NCBI RefSeq assembly: GCF_902167145.1
Contig: NC_050104.1
Location: 110,619,849 to 110,683,848, forward strand
Origin: Zea mays
Lineage: Eukaryota > Streptophyta > Magnoliopsida > Poales > Poaceae
Direction: 5' to 3'
Length of the DNA: 64,000 bases
In this document: piece after piece, positions 24,201 through 35,710 of the stretch
Layout of the letters: each line of letters opens with the position of its first letter
How positions within the stretch are numbered: position 1 is the stretch's first letter
Program-made: the position numbers and the translations under genes
Notes under the pieces: generated by a model
Seen by the model: only the letters and a program-made list of their open reading frames with translations
Databases searched by the model: none
What the model was told of the DNA's origin: nothing

Positions 24201-24435
24201 CTTTTGGACTTTAATATATTTCCTGTCATATTATTATTTATTTTTTTATATTGTCACAGAATTCACACACAAAAATAATATCCACCATGATGCACAACTT
24301 AGTGGTATATATATTTTTATTAATTGTTTTTTTATATGGTGTTCACATGAAATGATAGATAGAGATGACACACTCATGTATACAAAGGGATGTAATTTTT
24401 CTCCTTTTCGATTTTCTTACAAAGTGGGTATTACA
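21225..24435 (-). repeat. Right (5') LTR of the non-autonomous gypsy element
   Basis: The LTR is 3211 bp. Relative to the left LTR it lacks about 137 bp (left LTR 18542-18682), with TAAAA at both edges of the missing segment. Confidence 0.9.
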
Positions 24436-24786
24436 ATTTTTAAGCATACAGTTGGTAGATTTGGTACTCAACACCAAGGAACACTCACTATATCTGAATT
24501 TTAGAAAGCACCCTGTGCTTATCGTTCCATGGTAATACACGTATGGCTCTGAATTATTCAAACCAGCCATGATGGTCACCAGTTCACCACTCACCAGTAC
24601 TGAGTTAATTCTGACTTGTACGTGTGTGATCCTAAAGCCTGGCTCAACATGTGCAGTCGTGGGCTCGTTGCAGTCAAAACAGTTTGGTGCGACAAACAGT
24701 TACGAGGCGCGCATCTCTTTGCGCCCGCCCTGCCGTCCACTACCTCTACCACTCAACACGAGCGAGCTCAGCGCGTCAAGAAGGCC
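24436..24786. other. Unique flank of the gene island, no gene seen
   Basis: Single-copy-looking DNA between the gypsy LTR and a GC-rich block. No open frame or element is recognised. Confidence 0.4.
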
Positions 24787-25387
24787 ATGGCGAGCGCCTC
24801 CTACGCTGTTCCACAGTTCCAGACCCATGTTCGTCGTCCGTCAAGAATGCCATGGGCGACGAAACGAAGGGCTCCACGGTCACCGTTGCGCTGCAGGGTC
24901 CTAGCGTGCTGCCTCGTGGTTCTCGCGCTCTCCAGCCACTCCGCGCCGCACGACGACGACCCGGCAGCAGCGCGCAGCGTCGTGCCCGTGAGGTACCCTG
25001 GCTTCCACGGTCTTCGCGGCGTACGTGGCGTCGTGGCCTCGACCGCGTGCGCGGCGGCCACGGAAGGGGTCTCCTCGCGCGCCGCGCACGTGAGGGTGCC
25101 CCGCGGCGACGGCACTGTACATCGAGCTCCTCGCGACGACCATGGCGTCGCTCCTGCTCACGCTCAGGGCTTTCCTGGGCGCCGCGGCCACCGGCCTCCT
25201 GACGGCGTCCAGGTCGGTGGCGCCCGTTGGGTGGCTCGCGCCGGTGCTGTTCGCGCACTCGGACATCGCCTGCAGGGCGAGCTTCGCCGCGGCCGCCGTG
25301 GAGGAGGGGTATGCGGGCCGCGCAGCGGTGCACGCACAGAGCCGACGCGCTCGTCGCTGGGCGCAGGGCAAGCGGCGTCGCCGTTAG
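24787..25387 (+). pseudogene. GC-rich coding-like block, unrecognised, probably degenerate
   Basis: Strongly GC-rich, codon-like sequence from an ATG at 24787 (GCCATGGCG context) to TAG at 25385. Hydrophobic stretches appear in different frames: CCLVVLALSSHSA around 24910 and MASLLLTLRAFLGAAATG around 25142. This suggests a small membrane protein broken by frameshifts. No family could be assigned; a CASP-like protein was considered on the transmembrane pattern but not supported by any diagnostic residue. It could also be part of the 5' region of the RDR gene downstream. Confidence 0.25.
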
Positions 25388-25390
25388 TTT

Positions 25391-25507
25391 AACTCCGAGT
25401 CTGGTGATCCTCCCCTGAAAGTTCGGACCCTGACTCACCAGATCAACTCCGAGTCTGGTGATCGATCTGCACCGTATCTAGTATCCTCAGATCAACTCCG
25501 AGTCTGG
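25391..25507 (+). promoter_or_regulatory. Triplicated 14-bp element upstream of the RDR gene
   Basis: AACTCCGAGTCTGG occurs exactly three times (25391-25404, 25445-25458, 25494-25507). The last two copies belong to a 49-bp tandem unit that also repeats ATCGATCTGCACC. The cluster ends 23 bp before a TATA box. Confidence 0.65.
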
Positions 25508-25530
25508 ACATCGATCTGCACCATATCTTG

Positions 25531-25538
25531 TATAAATA
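25531..25538 (+). promoter_or_regulatory. TATA box of the RDR gene
   Basis: TATAAATA lies 57 bp ahead of the start codon at 25595. A start of transcription near 25562 would give a short leader. Confidence 0.65.
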
Positions 25539-25594
25539 TCGCCAAGCAGTTTTCTCCCTGCAGAAGAGAGGTATTCGAGGAGACGAGAGTAGCG

Positions 25595-28500
25595 ATGGCG
25601 CGCAGCCGTACTCGCAGCCCCGAGTCGACTCGCCGTCTTGCTCATCGCCATCGTGCTATCAAGCCATCCAAGTCCAACCAACAGCATCCCCATCACGAAC
25701 GGCGGCGGACTGCCGGACTCCGTCCGCCGGGACACAACTTCGCCGAGTGGCCGACGGGGCCGGCGACGCGGGCGATCCTGACCGGCTTCGACGCCGGCCT
25801 CTCGGCGCGTGGCCTCGCCGACGAGTTGGAGCGCGTGGCAGGCACCGTCTGGCGCTGCAGGATCAAGACTTCCGTCACACCGCCCGAGTCCTACCCGGAC
25901 TTCCAGCTCTCAGTCCACACCGCCGCCGCCGCCGTATTCCACCAGGACCAGGACGAGCCGCCGCGGGACGGTCGCGTGGCCCCTCATGCCTTCGTCCACT
26001 TCGAGCACCGCAATGCCGCGGACCGCGCTGGCGACTTCTTCACGACGCGCATCCTAGCGCAGAGCAGACACATGCTACATGGCCATGCGGCGCGCCGGCG
26101 GGATGGTGTCACCGACGCCGCCAAACCGATGCTCTTCCCCAACTCGTGCATCGAGATCGGCGACGTCGTGGCGCCGGACACCTTCCTCGTCGCGTGGCGC
26201 GGGACCGACGACAGCGCCTCGGCGCTCGACTTCGTGGTGGACCCGTCTGGCGGCAGCTGCCGGCTGCTGTTCGCCCGCTACACCGCCTTCACGTGCCCCG
26301 ACAGGCGCCGGCCCGCGGCGCTGCTGTGCTGCGACGTGAAGCTCGAGTTCGCGCTCGCCCACGTCGCCGAGGCCCTGGCGTTCCAGGCCGACGACTCGCT
26401 GGTCCTCCGGCTCTCCGCCGCGCCCCTCGTGTACTACCGCACGTCGGGCGACGACGTCCACGGCCGCGTGCCCTTCCAACTCGTCGACGCCGACGACGAC
26501 CCGTGGATACGGACCACCGACGTGACCCGGAGCGGCGCCATCGGCCGGTGCTTGGCGTACAGGGTCTCCTTCGCGGTGCAGTTCTGGCCGACGATGAGGG
26601 TCGCGCTGGAGTGCATGCAGAGGCAGGGGGTCCCCGTCCACGTACGCGACAGACGGTGCCGGGGCTTCACCGTGCTCGAGGAGGCAGGCTTGGTGCAGCC
26701 GATGCGGGACGCGTTCTTCTCCCCGCGGCACGACGACGACGCAGGGGCAGGGCTACGGTTCCCGGTGCTGTACTTGGTCAACGTGCTGATGCACAACGGG
26801 GTAGTCAATCCGCACCAGATGACACCGGAGTTCTTCGGTTTGCTGATGAGGACACGCGAAGATGTGAACGTTGCTGCGCTGACGGAACTGTTCGGTGCAA
26901 AGCTTGGAGTCTGTGATAATCCATGCTGGAGGTTGAAGAACGCGCAGGACAGGGCTGCCAAGAATCTCGATCTTGTCTGTCGCAGCAGAAGAAGAAAGGC
27001 TAGTGATTGCGATGCTGAGGTGCGAAGGCTGATCGTCACTCCAAGTCTCCAACCAGGGAATACTGTATGCCGGTGGAGCGCTCCAACCGCGTCATCCGGC
27101 ATTACCACGAGCTGTCAGATCGCTTCTTGAGGGTTACTTTTACGGACGAGGGTATGCTGCCGCTGAACCCTAACGCGCTGACCCTCCGTGCGGTGCCCTC
27201 GACGTCGACGCCCAGCACATCCCGGCAGATGACAAGCGTCTACAGGCGTGTCCAGACGGCCCTGACGGAGGGGCTCATCATGTGTGGCAGGAGGTACTCG
27301 TTCCTCGCGTTCTCAGCCAGCCAGCTGAAGCAGAAGTCGGCCTGGTTCTTCGCGGAGGACGGAGCGACAACGGTGGCAGGCATAAAGGAGTGGATGGGGC
27401 AGTTCCCGATCAGGAACCCCGCGAAGCACGCCGCTCGGATGGGGCTGTGCTTCACGTCTTCCTACGCGACGGTGACGATGCAGCCCGGCGAGGTGGACGA
27501 GGACCTCGAGGACGTTACGCGCAACGGGTACAACTTCTCCGACGGGATCGGGGTGATCACGGAGGACCTCGCGCTGGAGGTCGCCGAGATGCTGCCGCTG
27601 GCGGACAGGTTCGCCCCGTCCGCGTACCAGATCAGGTACGCGGGGTTCAAGGGCGTCGTGGCTGTCTGGCCGCCGGGGCCGGGACAAGAAGACCGTGGGA
27701 CGCGGAGGATGTCGCTTCGGCCCAGCATGAGGAAGTTCCAGTCCACGCACACCGTGCTGGAAGTGGTGTCCTGGACCAAGTTCCAGCCAGCGTTCTTGAA
27801 CCGCCAGATCATAACGCTGCTCACCACCCAAGGCGTTCCCGACGACGCCTTCTGGCAGCTGCAGGAAGCGATGCTAGGCAAGCTCAGGCGGGTTTTGTCG
27901 GACAGCGATGTGGCGTACGAGGTCGTGACCAACTCTTGCCCTGAGCAAGGAAGCACCGCAGGGCTGATGCTGGGCGCTGGCTACTGGCCATCTGCACCTC
28001 GCAGATGCAGGGCCTTCTCAACAAAATGTGGATCTTTGTGCCCAAGGGAAGGTGGCTGATGGGCTGTCTCGACGAGTTTGGGATCCCTTGAGCAGGGGCA
28101 GTGCTTTCTCCGGGTCTCGACGCCATCAGTCGGCAGCCGCTGCGTGAACCGTTCTCCGATATTTCCCTCGGAGTATAAGGGCGATGCCGATGCACAGGTG
28201 ATTACTGGTACGGTTGTGATGGCGAAGAACCCATGCCTTCATCCAGGGGACGTCCGTATCCTTGAAGCTGTGGATGTCCCTGATCTGTATCACATTGTCG
28301 ACTGCTTCGTCTTCCCCAAGAAAGGTGAGAGGCCACACGCCGACAAAGCTTCCGGGAGCGACCTCGACGGCGACGTCTACTTCGTGACGTGGGACGAGAG
28401 CCTTGTACCTCCCGGGAGGAAGAGCTGCACCCCGATGGACTACTCCTCGGCTAAAACAAAGCAACTTCCACGCGACGTACACCAACAAGTAAGTACAAAA

Positions 28501-29407
28501 TACTACTTTGCTTCTTCCATTGGTTTAGCTTGCTGCCATAATTCATCAAGTTAATGGATTTCTCGCGTGCTCGTGTTGTAACAGGATACCATTGATTTCT
28601 ACTTGGAGAGCATGGTATACGACAACCTTGGTCGGATATGCAACGCCCATGCTGCTCATGCTGATCGGAGCGACGACGGAGCGATGGATCCCAAGTGCAT
28701 CGAGTTGGCTCGGCTCGCATCTATCGCCGTGGACTCCGCCAAGACCGGGGAAATTGTGAGAATGCCACCAGCCCTTTCGCCAAAAGAGTACCCCGACTTC
28801 ATGGGGAAGGAGGACACCATCTCTTACAGATCCGAAAAGATCCTTGGGAGGCTCTACCGGTCAGTCCTAGGGGAAAATGACGACGATTTTCTGTCACGAG
28901 ACGCATGCATTTCAGATGAGATTCGATACGACGCCGACCTAGAAGTCCTTGGCGCCTCAGACTTTCTTCAGGATGCTTGGCGATGCAGGTGCCTGTACGA
29001 AGCCCGACTGAATGCCCTGCTCGATCAATACGATGTGCGCAGTGAGGCTGAGCTCGTGACAGGGGAGATATGGTCACTTGCTGGATGTAGCAAGAAGTAT
29101 CTGCATCAATTAAAAGAGAGGATCAACTATGCGTACTCCAAACTCCACCAAGAGTTCCGGAGCATCTTTGAGAGCATTGATGCCTCTACTGACAACAAAA
29201 ACCTGGCGTATATATGAGATGAAGGCGTCCGCGTGGTACCAAGTAACGTATCACCCTGAAATCATCCGATCAAGGGAGCCTGGTGATGAGGATGCACCTA
29301 CGAGACTTAGCTTTGCATGGATTGCAGTTGATTACTTGGCACAAATAAAGATGAAGCGCCACTTGGAAATGGAAGTTGAAGAGGGAAGGTCATCCTACAT
29401 TTTCTAG
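25595..29407 (+). pseudogene. RDR1-type RNA-dependent RNA polymerase, frameshifted
   Basis: Plant RNA-dependent RNA polymerase of the RDR1 group, which makes double-stranded RNA for antiviral and other small RNA pathways. An N-terminal RRM-like part is followed by the RDR core: SGAIGRC, HNGVVNPHQ, SAWFFAEDG, NFSDGIG, QIRYAGFKG, LRPSMRKF, FLNRQIITLL, and the catalytic loop DLDGD at 28360-28374, all conserved. A normal intron lies at 28489-28584 (GTAAGT...ACAG). The frame is broken at least four times: a near-perfect 8-bp duplication at 27037-27052, a probable deletion near 27980, one extra C at 28085-28087, and an A-run near 29199 just before the C-terminal YEMKASAWYQV. The first about 60 residues are Arg/His-rich and unlike the family. 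Promoter elements are intact, so it may still be transcribed. Confidence 0.88.
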
Positions 29408-29585
29408 GAGAACCTAGCAAGCAGCAATGCATTGGCTTGATACGTACGACTGTATATTTAAAGCACAACCACTACCATTTTGATTTTTAGAATGTATAAT
29501 TTATCTAGTGTAATTATTAGAACCTGTATGGTGCACGTGTGTTCACAAGCCTAGATGTGAGCTGACATCTTCCGCTGTGATGTCA

Positions 29586-29790
29586 CCAAGTAATGTATCA
29601 CCCTGAAATCATCCGATTAAGGGAGCCTCGTGATGAGGATGCACCGGCGAGACTTAGCTTTTCATGGATCGCAGTTGATTACTTGGCACAAATAAAGAAG
29701 AAGCGCCACGTAGAAATGGAAGTTGAAGAGGGAAGACCATCCTACATTTTCTAGGAGAACCTGGCAAGAAGTAATGCATTAGCTTGATAC
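29586..29790 (+). pseudogene. Duplicated tail of the RDR1-like gene
   Basis: This repeats the last coding stretch and the start of the 3' flank of the RDR1-like gene (about 29239-29445) roughly 347 bp downstream, with scattered base changes. It encodes VDYLAQIKKKR and ends in the same SYIF plus TAG (29752-29754). No upstream exon accompanies it. Confidence 0.85.
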
Positions 29791-30431
29791 AGCTTCTATG
29801 ATCTAGAAGCTAGATATGAAACCTAAACAAATCGGTCCTAAAGTTCCAAGCACCTTAATAAACAAACCTTCCAAGCTATTAGGTGACACAGACCACCCGA
29901 TTACCACAACTTCTATAGATAGATAGGTGAATCCGACCACCCCTCTTCTTTAACTGGACACTCGGTACAATCATAATAAGATGTTCATATAAAAATTTGC
30001 AACAATCATTTTATAATTTAGCACCGAATTTTCTATTATTAATATCTTGGTAACAAGTTTATATAAATATCTTGAGTACCTTAAATTTCATCGATTGACA
30101 AAATGGCTAGGCGAAAAATAAATAATGTTGATGGAGCCGAGGAGCAAACAGGGCGCTTCCTGCCATCGAGAGTTGCGATACAAGTCCGGCTCCACATCCT
30201 CCTTCCTCGCTTTCCCCCATTCTCTCCCTCCTTTCCGTCCTCCCCCTTTTCCCACGCCAAGAAACCACGCTGCGACCATCCGTCCTCCTCGTCGTCGATC
30301 TCAATCTCTCTTCGTCACGATCGCAAACAGATATTGACCCGTCCGATCGGCTCCGCATCGCCAGTTTGCATCTGCTTCCTTCGGTGAGGGTGTGTCTGGT
30401 TCGTGCTCCCGCAGCGAAGGCTGGAGCCGAG
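29791..30431. other. Intergenic region and 5' leader of the TBC gene
   Basis: AT-rich spacer to about 30100, then a pyrimidine-rich stretch (about 30190-30310) of the kind found around plant transcription starts, followed by the leader of the TBC gene. No TATA box is obvious. Confidence 0.5.
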
Positions 30432-33400
30432 ATGACAATGCCGGGCTCTCCGGCGAGGCCGAGTTTCTCGGCCCTCCGCGGTGCCCGGTGGCGGGCCTAT
30501 CTTGGCGTCATCCCCGGCTTCGCCGCCGTCTCCACCGACGAGCTCCGCCGCGCCGCCGCTGACTCCCGCCGGAGGTCTGATCGTCTCGGGGAATCATGTT
30601 GCGTTTGACCCTGCAGAAGCTTCTTACATTTCTTGAAATGATTTGATACCAAGATTGAGCTCATTTCGCGGTCGTAGATCAAGCTATCTTAGGCTTTCAT
30701 ACCAAGATGGTTGTTTATTTTTTTGTTGAGTTTCTCTCAAATCTTGTATGCCAAAGATCCTTGCATATGCTAATATAATGTTCATGTTAGCATTGCGCCT
30801 GCCACAGCTCCTCATAAAAAATATCTAGCTTCTTCAAATGCTGTAATGGTCATTGATTGTTCTAAAGACCTTTATTGTTTGCTTTGAGTCCATGGAAACA
30901 AGCTAGAAGGGAATGGAAATTGAGAACACTGGATTGTAATTAGGGCAAATTCCTGCTAATAATCAAAATGCAGAATATTGGCATATTGCTAAGCACATGA
31001 TCTTTGTTACTACTACTTGTTAGTACATAATTAAAGATGCAAATTTTGTTGGATCTCAAGGCTTTGAGTCTAGAATTTTAATTGTTGATTGCTGCAGATA
31101 TGCTAATCTCCGGCGAAGGCTGCTAATAGATCCCCATCTCTCCAAGGATGAAGAAGGTGCCCCTGACTTGATTGTGGAGAATCCACTATCGCAGAGCCCA
31201 GGTAGCACTAGCTTTTGCCTTCAAACTGTTGTGTTACCTATGATTTACTACACCACTAAGGTTATGCTTGGATAGGAGATGATTTGTGCTAGATAAACAT
31301 ATGAGTTGCAGTACATGTGTCCAAGAAGGTAGTCAAATGTTGAATAAAGTCTTTTGTTACTTCAAAGGAACGGGAGGGAATGCAGAGAGAAACCTTTTTT
31401 GTTGCTCTGTTATCTCTCACTAGGTGCATCCTGCAGACCGTGTTATTATATTCTTTTTTTTTCTTCTCAAATACACAAGAGACTTGTGCATCATTCATTA
31501 AGAGAGAAGAGAGTACACAATGGGAGGGCAAGATATGCTATTATTTTCTCACCAGTCATATATTATCTTGAATCATTTCTCAATCCTATAGCAATGTAAG
31601 AAAGTGACATCTCCCACAAAGTCACCATTAGTGACATCTACATTGTCAATGCAGGGAGCACATGGGGCCAATATTTCAGGAATGCGGAGCTTGAGAAAAT
31701 GCTTAACCAAGATCTGTCCCGCCTATACCCTGAATTGGGGGACTTCTTCCAAACAAGCACATGTCAGTCTATGCTTGGACGTGTATTGTTAGTATGGAGC
31801 CTCAGATACCCAGAGTTTGGTTACAGACAAGGTAAATTATTGTCGTCTTTTTCAGTCGCTGCAAGCTATTTATCTCCTGAAAAAATGGTTGATACCAACT
31901 ACGTATAGCCACAACATGATATGCCTAAGTGCACATCAACCAAGTGGTTCCTAATCTTATGCCTATTCAATGTTTGTCACTATGTGGAACCAAAACTTTA
32001 CTTCTAAAATGGCTACCTAGTTCTTTGTGTAATTATTAACCTAACTTTAGTTGAGTACTTCTACATTGCATATTGAAGCAAAATTTGTCTGGCCTATTTT
32101 AGGTGACTAAACATTATTTTCTGCCAAAATTTGTAACAACATGCCAAAACCTTTTTGAACAACTTAACAAGGGTCCAAATCAGTAGGTGTATAACTTCTG
32201 TTTTCTGATGAGAATAACCATTCATCTGTCCTCATCGTATGCATTTGTCAACATAAATCACTTTCCTCCTACAGGAATGCATGAACTCTTAGCTCCTCTT
32301 CTCTATGTACTTCACGCTGATGTGCAGCACTTCAGACAAGTCAGGGACCTTCATGAAGAGCTTTTGGGTGATGATTTTGATGGTCAAACTTTTCCAGATC
32401 GTTCAAAGCTGAACAGAAGTGACAGGAAAAACAGTGTTGAGGGTAGAACAGGTAAAATTAGAAGTTTGGCTGACCTTGATCCTGATACTAGAGATCTTTT
32501 CTTGATCAATGATGCATACGGAGCAGAGGGTGAACTGGGTATTATTTTATCAGAAAAGTTCATGGAGCATGATGCTTACTCTATGTTTGAGAATTTGATG
32601 AATGGTGCACAAGGAGTGGTTGCTATCACTGACTTCTATTCTCTGAGTTCTGCCCCAGAATCAAGTATGGGTTTAACACCAGTAAGAGAGGCATCGTCTG
32701 CAATATATCATTTGCTTGCTAGTGTTGATTCCTCTCTTCATAGTCACCTTGTGGAGTTAGGAGTCGAACCTCAGTACTTCGCATTACGATGGCTCCGTGT
32801 CCTATTTGGTCGTGAATTTTCACTTGACAGCCTTCTGTTTATTTGGGATGAGATCTTCTCTTCTCCTAACCATTCTTATTGTACTGACATCAGGAGTAGG
32901 GCAGATTATCAATTTAAAGTGTTATGTTCTCCTCGTGGTGCACTGATTTTGTCGATGGCAGTATCAATGATGCTCCATCTCAGATCCTCCTTATTAGGGA
33001 GTGAACATGCGACTTCTTGCCTAGTGAGGTTGTTAAATTTTCCAGAAGATATTGACTTAAAGAGCTTAATTGAGAAAGCCAAGTTACTGCAATCTTTTGC
33101 CCTTGAAGCAAATCTTCCTTCATCCTCATCGAGAGGAAATTCTCTCTTGTCTACACCCAACTATTGGGAAGAGACATGGAAGATTCTCCAGCCATCAATG
33201 GACCAAAAGGGTGGTGGTGTCCTCAAGATGAAGGGAAGGGGCTTCTTGAGAAGAAGCTTGTCTAGCACTGAGTCGAATGTTTCCAGAAGCAAGGCTGCTA
33301 ATTTTGAAAACAACGATATGACTTCAACTAGGCAGTCCACTACCGATGAATTTCACAATGCTGATGTAGTTCCTGCGGAGCTGATAACTAGTGTGCCACA

Positions 33401-34689
33401 CATGCTTATAGAAAAACAAAAGCATCATGTTGGTAAAGGTACTGCAGAGACTATTGGGAGTAATTCAAAGAATGGATGTGAGACAGGACAGCATGATGGT
33501 TACTGCTCAACTTCAGGTGAAATTAGAGATCCTCTTGGAGCAGCTAGCGGGTATTTATCGAGGAGTAGCAGTATCACTTTGTCATGTGGTACTGAATATG
33601 ATCATGATACCCATCATCTGGAAGAACCATGTGATCCCTGTGATGACAGAGTGGTTAATGAACCTGATCCACTCTCTGTGCACAATACTGGAACTGATGA
33701 AGCAGCAACAACAGATCGAACATCTGGAATAGTGGATACTTATCCTGTTCGACAGCGTAGACTGTGTTCTGTTGATGGGAAGCTGAAAATAAAAACCCGA
33801 AATGCCACTAGTGCTAAAGGTGACGAAAAAGAAACATTGGCAATATGTTCAATTTCAAATGTGGCTGATAAAGAGTTGAGCAGAACATTAAGATCTCTTG
33901 GTGAATCTATGGTTGAGAACATACAGGTAACCTTACTTGACAAAAACTAAAAAGAAACATGTTGCCAAATAGATGCCATGCATATATATATTTACCTGAT
34001 TCATCTTTTGTTTTTCTGTGAAGTTTGTATTTTATATTGTTGTGCTTGAACCTTGACTTCTGGTTTCTGTTGGGTTTGAACACTAGTGACTAGTCTACTT
34101 CAACTTGTTTGGGACTAAAAGGCTTGATTGTTGTCATTATATTTTATCTTGTCAATACCTCTTAGTTTATATTTCTGTTTTAGGACTCATACTATTCCAA
34201 TAGTCGGACACTAGACAGTTTTATCAAATACTACCTCCATCCTAATTTATAATTCGTTTGACCTTTTTTGTCCCAAGTTTGACCGGCTCGTCTTATTGAT
34301 TTTTTTTTTGCGAAAAAATGAAAAATTCAAAGCCATACTTATATGCTAAACAATATCCTAATAATAATTATGAATTTTTTTAATAAGACGAGCTGGTCAA
34401 ATTTGATGTAAAAATGTCAAACAAATTATAAATTGGAACAAGCAGATAATGCCCCCACTGTCGGATATATGCACCTTAAGCTCAGATCACGAGATACCTT
34501 TTCTTGTCTTTGCCCTTGGCTAATTTGTAGTGTATATCACAGGATATCGAATTGCTGTTAAAACCAAATTCACTCTCGACTTCAGTGGAGAAACTTGAGG
34601 AAGCAATTCCTGGAAGCACAGAGCAAGCTAAGGCAGTAGCAGCTCTAAAAGAACTCAGGAAGATCAGTGACCTTTTACGCCAAATCTAA
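30432..34689 (+). CDS. TBC domain RabGAP, TBC1D5-like, five exons
   Basis: Predicted GTPase-activating protein for Rab GTPases, acting in endosomal or autophagy-linked membrane traffic like TBC1D5 (family knowledge). Exons: 30432-30574, 31098-31201, 31655-31831, 32275-33926, 34543-34689. All junctions are GT-AG, the phases fit, and the joined frame is 740 residues plus TAA. The TBC domain covers about residues 15-380. Both catalytic motifs are present: the arginine finger in LNQDLSR (D102, R105) and the glutamine in YRQGM (Y139, Q141). The C-terminal half is serine-rich and low in structure, ending in a Lys/Glu/Leu helix. ATG at 30432 is the first in-frame start, with another two codons on. 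The last intron carries a Stowaway MITE. No lesion is seen, so it is probably functional. Confidence 0.9.
34231..34446. mobile_element. Stowaway-type MITE in the last TBC intron
   Basis: About 216 bp, starting CTACCTCCATCC with a roughly 40-bp imperfect terminal inverted repeat (AATTTATAATTCGTTTGAC at the left; its complement, AATTTATAATTTGTTTGAC, at the right). It is flanked by TA dinucleotides at 34229-34230 and 34447-34448. End sequence and TA target fit Tc1/mariner Stowaway elements. It lies well away from both splice sites. Confidence 0.8.
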
Positions 34690-35710
34690 CCGGTACAACT
34701 ACGGATTCTTCTATACATATGGTGTTGTAGTTTTTATACGTATCTCCATTGGACAATGGATGTGATGTAACATGCTAACAGTATATAACCATCTGATTGA
34801 TCGGTAAATAGTAATTTGTATGCTCCCTGCAAGCTGATACATTGTAAATGTACATCTGAACGGCTGCCTGCTGGTTGTGAAGTGAAGGCGGCAAACATTT
34901 TTTTTTGGCTTGTGACCCAACAATAAATATTCAAGGTTTCTGCGTTCTTAACGCCCTCTTATTTTGAGAACGGTGGCAACCAAAGTCAGATAGCTGATTG
35001 TTGCCCCTGTGAGATGTGGATACAGTGACCACCTACATCATCAGATGAAAGTGCACTGAGGCTTGATTCAAAACCTGCAATTTGTCGATATATACCGAAA
35101 GAGCTGGATTTAATATTGTTCCGATCCTATGCTTCAAAGCTGGGCAGGTTGTGATATTTTTTTTTACAAGGTTAAGGCATAGGGGAAAAATACTCCTACG
35201 ATTGATTTTTGCTTTTAAGATACATTATCTTTACCATGCTAGTAAGCGTGGTAACGAAACATTGTAGTTTGCTGTAGTCATCAGTCAGACTCTAAATATG
35301 GCTAGATGGCTCCTATTCGAATTCATATAAACTGAACGGAACAAAAAGGTGCACGATGTATTGCGGAAAGTGAATTATACTGGACAGAATACGCTGGATG
35401 GGAAAATACAGTATGGTATATCTATGTGAAACAGACAAGGACCGAAGTTAGATTCATGCAGAGAATTTCTGCACGACCCAATGATGAATATTCACCGAAG
35501 ATCGATCGGGTCTCAAACTTGGTAAGACAACGATCAACGATAAGTAGTGACTAAACAATTTTTTTCATAGCATGTTCTGTCCATGTCACCTTACAATGTC
35601 AAGCACAAAAAAAAGATAGTTCAACAACCTGAGCTCTGAAAATATGCAGTGGGTTGACTCATCTAAGAGTAGTACAAATGCTCCCGTAGTGGTGTGTGCC
35701 AAACAAAAAC
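34690..35710. other. 3' flank of the TBC gene, no gene seen
   Basis: 3' untranslated and intergenic DNA. An AATAAA at 34922 could serve polyadenylation of the TBC gene. No coding or repeat structure is recognised in the rest. Confidence 0.4.

Larger units (their letters stand above)
16831..24435 (-). mobile_element. Non-autonomous gypsy-type LTR element with very long LTRs
   Basis: Minus-strand LTR element. Two long, closely similar LTRs (16831-20178 and 21225-24435) flank only 1046 bp (20179-21224). Read on the minus strand each LTR starts TGTAATACCC and ends GGGTGTGACA. A primer-binding site TGGTATCAGA (initiator Met tRNA type) lies at 21220-21211, and a polypurine tract AAGGGGGTAGGA ends next to the left LTR. 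No gag or pol motif is present in the interior, so it depends on a relative, probably a Tekay-type chromovirus given LTR style and PBS. Flanks are ATATT (16826-16830) and ATTTT (24436-24440), a five-base duplication with one mismatch. Family name not certain. Confidence 0.85.

Noticed and set aside
25528..26916. A 462-codon plus-strand frame overlapping the RDR gene
   Set aside because: It is Arg/Pro/Ala-rich shadow sequence in high-GC DNA; the overlapping frame has the RDR motifs.
29791..30100. Search for tRNA or other structural RNA genes in the gene island
   Set aside because: No tRNA-like A and B boxes or cloverleaf arrangement was seen here or elsewhere in the window.
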